From: Pelomonas dachongensis | GTDB taxonomy: Bacteria; Pseudomonadota; Gammaproteobacteria; Burkholderiales; Burkholderiaceae_C | DNA: 64,000 nucleotides | NCBI RefSeq assembly: GCF_043555865.1 | Contig: NZ_JBIGHY010000002.1 | Coordinates: 496,001-560,000 of the forward strand | Direction: 5' to 3' | Part shown: piece after piece, positions 51,878 to 61,967 of the stretch | Position numbering within the stretch: position 1 is the first letter of the stretch | Layout of the letters: each line of letters starts with the position of its first letter | Program-made: the position numbers and the translations under genes | The notes under the pieces: generated by a model | Databases searched by the model: none | The model's input: the letters and a program-made list of their open reading frames with translations, nothing else | Told to the model about the DNA's origin: nothing

Positions 51878-53056
51878 TCACGCGAGTGGCGCGCCCAGCA
51901 ACGGCGTGAACATAGGCGTGGCCAGGCGCACGGGCGCCACGTCAAGCCAGGCGCCTTGCACGGTGCAGTCGCCACTGCCCGAACCGCCGCTGCACCAGCC
52001 GACCAAGCCGGGGCCGCGGCGCAGCCGGAACTCGAAGCCGACATCGGGCATGCGGTCATCCGGCTGCGGGCGCGCCCGGCAGGCCAGCCCGAAGACCTCG
52101 CCGGACGGCCCGTCCAGCAGCTGCTGCAACGCGGCCCGCAGGCAGCCATCGCCCAGCATGTCGAGGAAGTAGCGCTCGACCGGTGGCGTCGGGCGTGGCG
52201 CGCCGGGGTCGACGCGCTGGCGCTTGCGCGCCGCGGGCGTGGTCTCGCCGGTGGCGAGGTCGTGGCGGTCGCCGCTGCCCAGATAGGTCAGCCGCGCGCC
52301 CGATACGTTGAAGGCCGGCAGCGTCGGGTCGCTCGTCGCCGCGCCCAGGTCCACCAGCACCGCGCCGCTGCCGCCGATGACTTCCAGTTGCGTACCGCGC
52401 ATGACCACGGCGGCGTTCTCGTCCACGCCCAGCCCCTGATGCCAGCCCAGGCGCTGCAGCGCCGGCAGCAGCCGGCCGATACGTCCGCGCTTCAGGAAGT
52501 GCTGGTCGATCAACAGCTCGGACTCGATGAACCCCAGGCCGCTGTCGTACTCCTGGCCCTCGCGCCACTGCCCCTTCAGCACCGCCAGGTTGTCCATCGC
52601 ATCGCGGAACATCATGCGGCTCATGACGGCCGCGCCCGCGCTGGTGCCGGCAATGACGCCGCCGCCCGCCAGCACGCCGCGGATGGCGTCCAGCATCGCG
52701 GTGGACCGGCCGCCCGGCCGCAATGTGTCGACGATGTACTCCTGCGCGCCGCCCGAGAAGAACACCGCCTGCGATGCGGCCACGCGTGCGATCAGCGCGG
52801 GGTCGGCCAACGCGGCCTGCAGGTCCACGTCGGCCAGGTGTGGCGCGACGGGAATGATCTCGGCCTGCGCGCCGCAACGCTCGAGCGCCGCGACGATCTG
52901 CGCCCCGACGCGCTCCGGCTCGTAGGCCGCCGTCGGGAACACTGCCACGCGCGCCCCGGCCCCGCCCGCCTCGTCGACGATGCGCTGCCAGACGACGTCG
53001 CTGTCGGGCTGCAGCGCGCCGCCGATGACGATCACCGTGCCAGATCTGGGCGCCAT
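51878..53056 (-). CDS. Cyanophycinase-like S51 hydrolase, cytoplasmic
   Basis: The 392-residue protein begins directly with the peptidase S51 fold (TVIVIGGALQPDSDVVW) and lacks a signal peptide. The nucleophile is Ser139 in AGTSAGAAVMSRMMF, with VFFSGGAQ (about 99-105), GLGFIESELLIDQHFLKRGRIGRLLPAL and GLGVDENAAVVM, all conserved in cyanophycinases, which release beta-Asp-Arg dipeptides. A C-terminal extension of about 130 residues after the core (RYFLDMLGDGCLRAAL onward) is shared with the paralogue upstream. It is 46 bases after that gene. Confidence 0.85.
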   Translation of the reverse strand: MAPRSGTVIVIGGALQPDSDVVWQRIVDEAGGAGARVAVFPTAAYEPERVGAQIVAALERCGAQAEIIPVAPHLADVDLQAALADPALIARVAASQAVFFSGGAQEYIVDTLRPGGRSTAMLDAIRGVLAGGGVIAGTSAGAAVMSRMMFRDAMDNLAVLKGQWREGQEYDSGLGFIESELLIDQHFLKRGRIGRLLPALQRLGWHQGLGVDENAAVVMRGTQLEVIGGSGAVLVDLGAATSDPTLPAFNVSGARLTYLGSGDRHDLATGETTPAARKRQRVDPGAPRPTPPVERYFLDMLGDGCLRAALQQLLDGPSGEVFGLACRARPQPDDRMPDVGFEFRLRRGPGLVGWCSGGSGSGDCTVQGAWLDVAPVRLATPMFTPLLGAPLA

Positions 53057-53102
53057 GCGGGATCAGCCGCGCAAAGATTGCCGTCGGGTCACCGCCAGTG
53101 CT

Positions 53103-54530
53103 TCAGCGCGCCGCCTCGGGCGCTGAAGCCGCCGCCGACGCCGCAGCAGGCTTGCGCACGCCGGTCCAGCCCTTGTAGAGCGGCATGGGCACGGCCACGG
53201 GCCGGATGTCCAGGTAGAGGTTGGTGATGGTGAACTGCTCGCCACCAAATTCCTCGGTCGCCCAGCCCATCGAGTCCGAGCCCTTGTAGATGCGGAACAG
53301 GAAGCCCAGCTCGGCCAGCGGATCGTTGGCGCGCGGCAGCGCGTCGAACGCGATGCCCTTGACCTCGGTGCGCACGCTGTCGATCAAGCGGGCCATCGCG
53401 TTGGAGATGGTCGAATCGCCCAGCATGTCCAGCGGGAACACGTCGTCGGTGTAGTAAGGCTTGAAGCTCGGCGACTCCGGATCGTGCAGGTTGCCGCGCA
53501 GCTTGGGCGCCGACGGCGTAACCGAGCGCGCACGCATGTGATAGCGGTCGCCATGCTCCAGGTAGGACAGGCGCGCGCCGTGCACGTTGAACGCGCCCAG
53601 CGCGTCGTCGCTGGTGGCCTCGGTCAGGTCCACCATCAGCACGCCGCGATCGCCGATGACCTCGATCTCGTCGCCACGGATGATGGCGGCGGTGTTCTCG
53701 TCCACGCCCAGACCCAACTTGTAGCCCTTGGCCATCATCAGCGGGATCATGCGGCCGAAGCGACCGCGCTTCAGGAAATGCTGGTCCACGAACAGCTCGG
53801 GGCCGACGAAGCCCAAGCCGCGGTCCACCTGCTTGCCATCGGCCAGCCGGCCCTTCAGCACATTGATGACGCTGGGCGCGTCGCGGAACATGATGGTGCT
53901 CATGATGGCGGCACCCGCCGACGTGCCCGCCACGACGCCGCCCTTGCGGTAGACGTCCCAGATCGCTTCCAGCATGGGTGTGGTCTGGCCGCCGGGCTGC
54001 AACGCGTCGACGATGCGCTCCTGCACACCGCCAGTGAAGAAGATGCCCTTGGCGGCCTTGACCTTGGCGATCAGTGACGGATCGCGCACGACCTTGTTCA
54101 GGTCCACCCACAGGAACTTGGGTGCCACCGGCAACGCTTCCGCCACGGCGCCGCGGCGCTGCAGCAGGTCCACCACCTGCTTGGCACTGGCCTCCGGGTC
54201 TTCGCTGGCCGTGCCAAACACGACGAAGCGCGCGCCCTTGCCGCCGGCCAGCTGCACGATGCGCTGCCAGACCTCCTCGTTGTCGGCCTTCAACGCGCCG
54301 CCGATGGGCACGGCGTAGCCACGGATGGCCGGCTCGGCATCAATCCGGGGCAGCAGTGCCGCCGTGGCCGAGGCCGCCTTCGCGGGCTCGACAGGTCGCG
54401 GCGCGGGGGCCGCACGTGGGGCGCGGGACGCCTGCGCGATGATCGCGGGCGCAGCGGTCGACGTCGGCGCGGCCTGCACGCCCATGGCCACGGCCAACGC
54501 CGCGACACCACCCCAGATCCAGGACCTCAT
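53103..54530 (-). CDS. Cyanophycinase-like S51 hydrolase, exported
   Basis: The 475-residue protein has a signal peptide (MRSWIWGGVAALAVAMGVQA) and an Ala/Pro-rich linker (about 22-66). The S51 core follows, with IFFTGGVQE and nucleophile Ser204 in AGTSAGAAIMSTIMF, FVGPELFVDQHFLKRGRFGRM and GLGVDENTAAII. It resembles extracellular CphE-type enzymes that cut cyanophycin. The C-terminal extension contains a DMLGDSTISNAMARL segment like its paralogue's, then about 80 more residues. It heads a five-gene minus-strand operon and is divergent from a TonB receptor. Confidence 0.88.
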   Translation of the reverse strand: MRSWIWGGVAALAVAMGVQAAPTSTAAPAIIAQASRAPRAAPAPRPVEPAKAASATAALLPRIDAEPAIRGYAVPIGGALKADNEEVWQRIVQLAGGKGARFVVFGTASEDPEASAKQVVDLLQRRGAVAEALPVAPKFLWVDLNKVVRDPSLIAKVKAAKGIFFTGGVQERIVDALQPGGQTTPMLEAIWDVYRKGGVVAGTSAGAAIMSTIMFRDAPSVINVLKGRLADGKQVDRGLGFVGPELFVDQHFLKRGRFGRMIPLMMAKGYKLGLGVDENTAAIIRGDEIEVIGDRGVLMVDLTEATSDDALGAFNVHGARLSYLEHGDRYHMRARSVTPSAPKLRGNLHDPESPSFKPYYTDDVFPLDMLGDSTISNAMARLIDSVRTEVKGIAFDALPRANDPLAELGFLFRIYKGSDSMGWATEEFGGEQFTITNLYLDIRPVAVPMPLYKGWTGVRKPAAASAAASAPEAAR

Positions 54531-54712
54531 TCGCTATACCTCCTTGGTCAGGGTGCGCATGATGACAGACGGCGCGGGCATGCACCGTGATGGACCATGA
54601 CGCCCTACGAAGGCTAGAGCGTGGCGCGCACGAGACGAAACCCGCCTCAGGTGACAGGCGCATGACGCTGGCATGCCTAGACTGCCGCGCATCACTCCCC
54701 GGAGCTGCGCTC

Positions 54713-57451
<2,739 letters not shown>

Positions 57452-57454
57452 CGC

Positions 57455-57874
57455 TCAGCTGACGAGCTCGCGCACCCAGTCCGGCAGGGCCATGGCCTTC
57501 TCGGTCTGGGCGTCGAACCACAGGGTCGTCGCGCCGCCTTCGGCACAGATGACGCCGGGTTGGTCCACCCGCTCCAGCGTGATCCAAGTCTCGAAGCTGG
57601 TGCGCCCCGGGTCGCTGACGTAGTGCTTGGCCAGCACCTCGCCCGGGGCTTTCAGCTGGCGATAGAAGTTGCAGAACGCGTTGACGATGACCGGCCCATG
57701 CCCGCCCGGGTTGGGCGGCGCCCCAATGGACGCCAGCCAGTCCACGCGCGCCATCTCCAGATAGCGAAAGTAGAGCGTGTTGTTGATATGGCCCATCGCG
57801 TCCATGTCGCCCCAGCGCAGCTGGATGCGCAGCTCGAAGGTCAGCTTCTTCTGCGCCGGGACGGCGTATCTCAC
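57455..57874 (-). CDS. Acyl-CoA thioesterase, 4HBT hotdog fold
   Basis: The 139-residue protein has the hotdog-fold signature RWGDMDAMGHINNTLYFRYLEMARVDWL with catalytic Asp in the DMDAMGHINN loop. It hydrolyses acyl-CoA thioesters; chain length unknown. It starts at GTG 57874, which overlaps the YceH gene stop by 4 bases, and is convergent with the TonB receptor, whose stop is 3 bases away. Confidence 0.9.
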   Translation of the reverse strand: MRYAVPAQKKLTFELRIQLRWGDMDAMGHINNTLYFRYLEMARVDWLASIGAPPNPGGHGPVIVNAFCNFYRQLKAPGEVLAKHYVSDPGRTSFETWITLERVDQPGVICAEGGATTLWFDAQTEKAMALPDWVRELVS

Positions 57875-58494
57875 GGCGTGATGCCCAGTTCAGCGGCCAT
57901 GCGGTTCACGAGCTGGCGCAGCGCAGCGACCTCGGCGCGCAGCAAGGCCACCTCCTCGTCGCGCGGCACGGCCACAGCCGCCGCCTGCTCGACCGACGCC
58001 ACCGGCCCGCAAAGCAGATGCGCCCAGCGCGCCTCACGCGCACCGGGCGCCTTGGGCAGCCTGATCGCGAACGGCGGCTGGCGCTCCGCCAACTCCTCCA
58101 GGAAGCCCTCCACAGACGACACGTCCGCAAAGCGGTGCAGCCGCTCGGTGTTCTGGCGCAGCTCGGCTGCCGTCTGCGGGCCGCGCAGCATCAACTGCGT
58201 CAGCAACGCCATCGCCGCGCCCGGCACGCCCAGGCCGCGAGCGAAGTTGTGCTCGTAGCGCACCACGCGGCTGCCGCTGACGGTGTTGACCAGGTGCAGC
58301 GCCTTCAGTTCCTCCACGGTGGCCAGCACCTCGGCTTCGCTGACGTCCATGACCGGGTCGCGTGCCGTCTTCTGGTTGCAGCCCGAGGTCAACGCGTTGG
58401 CCGACAGCGGGTAGCTGTCCGGCACGGTACTCTCTTTTTCAACCAGCACCGCGAGGACGCGGGCTTCCAGGGGGGTCAGGTCACGCTTGAGCAT
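57871..58494 (-). CDS. YceH family protein (DUF480)
   Basis: The 207-residue protein shows the DUF480 signature: LTPLEARVLAVLVEKESTVPDSYPLSANALTSGCNQKTARDPV with two winged-helix-like domains, LMLRGPQTAAELRQNTERLH and a short C-terminal coiled coil (EEVALLRAEVAALRQLVNRM). Function is unknown in the family, though the folds suggest nucleic-acid or protein binding. It is 6 bases after the SDR stop. Confidence 0.9.
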   Translation of the reverse strand: MLKRDLTPLEARVLAVLVEKESTVPDSYPLSANALTSGCNQKTARDPVMDVSEAEVLATVEELKALHLVNTVSGSRVVRYEHNFARGLGVPGAAMALLTQLMLRGPQTAAELRQNTERLHRFADVSSVEGFLEELAERQPPFAIRLPKAPGAREARWAHLLCGPVASVEQAAAVAVPRDEEVALLRAEVAALRQLVNRMAAELGITP

Positions 58495-58500
58495 AGGTTC

Positions 58501-59283
58501 CTACACCCCGAATCCGTCGTCAGCCTGAATGACCGCGCCATTGATGAAGTGGCTCTCGTTGGCGCACAGCATCAGCAGCGCGGTATCGAGGTCCTTGGGC
58601 TGGCCCACGCGCTTGCGCGGCAGCAGCTCGACCAGCTGCCTGCCCTGCTCGGTGTCCCACATGTGGTGGTTGATCTCGGTGTCGATGTAGCCCGGGCAGA
58701 TCGCGTTCACGTTGATGCCGTACTTGCCCCACTCCAGCGCCATCGCGCGCGTCATGTGGATGACGGCAGCCTTGCTCATCGCATAGACGCCGATCTGGCC
58801 CAGCACGCGCAGGCCGGCCATCGATGCGATGTTGACGATTCGCCCGCCCACGAAGGAACCCGGCGCCGCACCACGCGCACGAGCCAGCATGCGCTTGCCC
58901 ACCTCCTGCGCGACGAAGAACGCGCCGCGCGTGTTGGTGTCCATCACGAAGTCATAGTCGTTCTCCGTGACATCGGTGAGCCGCTGGGTTGTGCCCACGC
59001 CCGAGTTGTTGATCAGGATGTCCAGCGTGCCAACTTCCGTCTCGGCATGCGCCACCGCCGACTTGATGCTTGCCACATCGGTCACGTCCAGATGCACGAC
59101 GTGGGCGTCGCCGCCGCTGCCCTCGATCTCGGCACGCAGGTCTTTCAGCCGCTCGATGCGACGGCCGGCCAGCACGACGCAGGCCCCCGCCTGAGCCAGC
59201 GTGCGCGCAAACTGCGCGCCCAGGCCGCTGGACGCCCCTGTGACCAGGGCCACGCGGCCTTCAAGGTTGATGGAGTAACTCAT
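58501..59283 (-). CDS. SDR family oxidoreductase
   Basis: The 260-residue short-chain dehydrogenase has TGASSGLGAQFA, NNSGVGTTQ (in place of NNAG), IASMAGLRV with the Ser, and YAMSKAAV (YxxxK) near residue 167. ATG 59283 has a GGAAGG ribosome site; a longer frame starts 10 codons earlier. It is divergent from the ETF-QO gene across 131 bases and could share its regulation, which would fit a 3-hydroxyacyl-CoA type role. That is an inference from position. Confidence 0.88.
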   Translation of the reverse strand: MSYSINLEGRVALVTGASSGLGAQFARTLAQAGACVVLAGRRIERLKDLRAEIEGSGGDAHVVHLDVTDVASIKSAVAHAETEVGTLDILINNSGVGTTQRLTDVTENDYDFVMDTNTRGAFFVAQEVGKRMLARARGAAPGSFVGGRIVNIASMAGLRVLGQIGVYAMSKAAVIHMTRAMALEWGKYGINVNAICPGYIDTEINHHMWDTEQGRQLVELLPRKRVGQPKDLDTALLMLCANESHFINGAVIQADDGFGV

Positions 59284-59345
59284 GAGACTGCCTTCCGAAT
59301 GGGTTGCGGCCATCCTACCGGTCTAGAACCGGCGCACTAAAAAAG

Positions 59346-59383
59346 CACGATCGTTCGATTCGAGCCTCAGCCTCTCTAGAATC
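59346..59383 (+). promoter_or_regulatory. Candidate ETF-QO promoter with overlapping palindrome
   Basis: TTCGAT (59355-59360) and TAGAAT (59378-59383) with a 17-base spacer form a plausible sigma-70 promoter 32 bases before the ETF-QO start. The near-palindrome GCACGATCGTTC (59346-59357) overlaps the -35 box; its core ACGATCGT is a perfect palindrome and could be an operator, for example of a TetR-type fatty-acid regulator. Confidence 0.4.
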
Positions 59384-59414
59384 GCGCGCAATTCAAGTTG
59401 CGAAAGCCCCAGCA

Positions 59415-61088
59415 ATGACATCGGAACAAATCCTGGCGCAGTTCGGCCCCCGTGAGTCCATGGAGTACGACGTGGTCGTCGTCGGCGGTGGCCCCGCCGG
59501 CCTGGCCACGGCCATCCGCCTGAAGCAGATCAAGCCCGACGCCAACATCGTCGTGCTGGAGAAGGGCTCGGAGCCCGGCGCCCACATCCTGTCCGGCGCG
59601 GTGATGGACCCGCGCGCCCTCACCGAGCTGTTCCCCAACTGGCAGGAGCTCGGCGCGCCGTTGAAGCAGTCCGTGACCAGCGACGACGTGCTGTTCCTGT
59701 CCGAGACCGGCAGCAGCCGCACGCCAGACTGGCTGGTGCCGCGCAACTTTCACAACGATGGCTGCTACGTCATCAGCCTGAGCGACGTGGTCAAGTGGCT
59801 GGCGCAACAAGCCGAGAGCCTGGGCATCGAGATCTTCCCGGGCTTTGCCGCGGCCGAGGTGCTGTATGACGAGCAGGGCCGCGTGCGGGGCGTGGCCACC
59901 GGCAACATGGGCCTGGGCAAGGACGGCGAGCCGACCGACCACTTCCAGCTCGGCATGGAACTGCTGGGGAAGTACACGGTCTTTGCCGAAGGCGCGCGTG
60001 GCCATCTGGGCAAGCAGCTGCTCGCCAAGTACAAGCTGACGGAGGGCAAGGACACGCAGACCTTCGCCATCGGCATCAAGGAGCTGTGGGAGATCCCGGG
60101 GGACAAGGCGCAACCCGGCAAGGTGGTGCACACGGCCGGCTGGCCGATGGAAGGCGACACCTTCGGCGGCGGCTTCCTGTACCACCTGGACGGCAACAAG
60201 GTCACGCTGGGCTTCGTCATGGGGCTGGACTACAACAACCCCTACCTCGCGCCGTTCGAGGAGATGCAGCGCTGGAAGGCCCACCCTGCCATCCGCGCGC
60301 ACATCGAAGGCGGCAAGCGCATCGGCTACGGCGCCCGCGCCATCAACAACGGCTCCCCGCAGGCGCTGCCCAAGACGGTGTTCCCGGGCGGCTGCTTGGT
60401 GGGCTGCGACGCGGGCTACATGAACGCCGCGCGCATCAAGGGCAGTCACGCCGCCATCAAGAGCGGCATGCTGGCCGCCGAAGCCCTGGCCCCCGCGCTG
60501 GACGCCGGCCGCGCGCAGGACGAGCTGACGGCCTACCCCGAGGCCTTCGACAAGAGCTGGCTGAACGAGGAGTTGCAGCAGACCCGAAACTTCAAGCTGT
60601 GGTTCAAGAAGGGCAAGACCACCGGTCAGCTGATGACCGGCATCGAGCAGTGGCTGCTGCCCAAGCTGGGCGTGACAAACCCGCCCTGGACGCTGCACAA
60701 CCACAAGGCCGATCACCAGTCACTGCGCCCGGCCGCCGAGTTCTCGCCCATCAGCTATCCAAAGCCTGATGGCAAGCTGACCTTCGACCGCCTGTCGTCG
60801 GTCTTCATCTCCAACACCAACCACGAGGAGAACCAGCCCGCCCACCTGACGCTGAAAAGCGACGCGGTGCCGGTGCAGGTCAACCTGGCTACCTACGCCG
60901 GCCCCGAGAGCCGCTACTGCCCGGCGGGCGTGTACGAATTCGTGCCGGGCGACGGCGGCAGCCAGCGCCTGCAGATCAACGCGCAGAACTGCGTGCACTG
61001 CAAGACCTGCGACATCAAGGACCCGACTCAGAACATCGTCTGGGTCACGCCCGAAGGCGGCGGCGGGCCGAACTACGCCGGCATGTAA
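59415..61088 (+). CDS. Electron-transfer flavoprotein:ubiquinone oxidoreductase
   Basis: The 557-residue protein transfers electrons from ETF (fatty-acid and amino-acid dehydrogenases) to ubiquinone at the inner membrane. It has the FAD site YDVVVVGGGPAGLATAIRLKQ near the start, GCDAGYMNAARIKGSHAAIKSGMLAAEAL, and a C-terminal 4Fe-4S region with four Cys: ESRYCPAGVYEF and QNCVHCKTCDIKDPTQNI. The length is the usual one for the family. The ATG at 59415 is taken because it precedes the conserved N-terminus. Confidence 0.95.
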   Translation: MTSEQILAQFGPRESMEYDVVVVGGGPAGLATAIRLKQIKPDANIVVLEKGSEPGAHILSGAVMDPRALTELFPNWQELGAPLKQSVTSDDVLFLSETGSSRTPDWLVPRNFHNDGCYVISLSDVVKWLAQQAESLGIEIFPGFAAAEVLYDEQGRVRGVATGNMGLGKDGEPTDHFQLGMELLGKYTVFAEGARGHLGKQLLAKYKLTEGKDTQTFAIGIKELWEIPGDKAQPGKVVHTAGWPMEGDTFGGGFLYHLDGNKVTLGFVMGLDYNNPYLAPFEEMQRWKAHPAIRAHIEGGKRIGYGARAINNGSPQALPKTVFPGGCLVGCDAGYMNAARIKGSHAAIKSGMLAAEALAPALDAGRAQDELTAYPEAFDKSWLNEELQQTRNFKLWFKKGKTTGQLMTGIEQWLLPKLGVTNPPWTLHNHKADHQSLRPAAEFSPISYPKPDGKLTFDRLSSVFISNTNHEENQPAHLTLKSDAVPVQVNLATYAGPESRYCPAGVYEFVPGDGGSQRLQINAQNCVHCKTCDIKDPTQNIVWVTPEGGGGPNYAGM

Positions 61089-61154
61089 GTACGCTTGCAC
61101 GCTGCACCCGGGGGCCGATAGGCTGCGGCCTCTTCGGCAATCCCGGGAGGCAGC

Positions 61155-61964
61155 GTGAGCGAAGGCAGGATCAGGGTCGGCATCGGCGGCTGGAACTTCG
61201 AGCCCTGGCGCGAGAACTTCTACCCGCAGGGCTGGCCGCAGGCGCGCGAGCTGGAATATGCGAGCCGGCGCCTGACGGCCATCGAGATCAACAGCACCTA
61301 CTATGGCGCGCAAAAGCCAGCCACCTTCGCCAAGTGGCGCAAGGAGACGCCCGACGGCTTCATGTTCGCGCTGAAGGCCATCCGATACGCGACGCAGCGC
61401 CACGTTCTGGCCGACGGCGCCGATTCCATCCAGCGCTTCGTCGACAGCGGCATCGCCGAGCTGGGCGACAAGCTCGGCCCCATCGTCTGGCAGCTGGCGC
61501 CCACGCACAAGTTCGACGCGGCCGACCTGACGGCCTTTCTGGAGCTGCTGCCGGCTCATGTCGATGGCCTACCGCTGCGCCATGCGCTGGACGTGCGCCA
61601 CGCCAGCTTCCAGTGTGCCGAGTACCTCGCGCTGGCCCGGCAGTACCACGCGGCCACAGTGTTCACTGAGTCCGATGACTACCCGCCCATCGCCGACCTG
61701 ACGGGCGATTTCGTCTACACGCGCATCATGCGCACGCACAGCGAGGAGCCGCTGGGCTGCAAGCCGGAGGTCTTCCCGGCGCTGGCCAGCGGCGCGCACG
61801 CCTGGGCCCAGGGCGGCGAGCCCTTCGGCCTGCCGCGCATCGCGCCGCCGGCATCGGCTATGCCGCGCGACGTGTTCGTCTTCTTCATCAGCGGCGCCAA
61901 AGAGCGCGCCCCGCACGCCGCAATGGCGCTGCGCCGCGCGCTGGGCGAGGCGCCTGAAGCCTGA
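61155..61964 (+). CDS. DUF72 domain protein
   Basis: The 269-residue protein matches the DUF72 (YecE-like) TIM-barrel family: IRVGIGGWNFEPWRENFYPQG at the N-terminus, EINSTYYGAQKPATFAKW, FMFALKAIRYATQ and a late DVFVFFISGAKERAPHAAMAL. Function unknown. GTG 61155 follows GGGAGG. It lies 66 bases after ETF-QO and converges on the M16 peptidase gene, three bases from its stop. Confidence 0.88.
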   Translation: MSEGRIRVGIGGWNFEPWRENFYPQGWPQARELEYASRRLTAIEINSTYYGAQKPATFAKWRKETPDGFMFALKAIRYATQRHVLADGADSIQRFVDSGIAELGDKLGPIVWQLAPTHKFDAADLTAFLELLPAHVDGLPLRHALDVRHASFQCAEYLALARQYHAATVFTESDDYPPIADLTGDFVYTRIMRTHSEEPLGCKPEVFPALASGAHAWAQGGEPFGLPRIAPPASAMPRDVFVFFISGAKERAPHAAMALRRALGEAPEA

Positions 61965-61967
61965 GCG

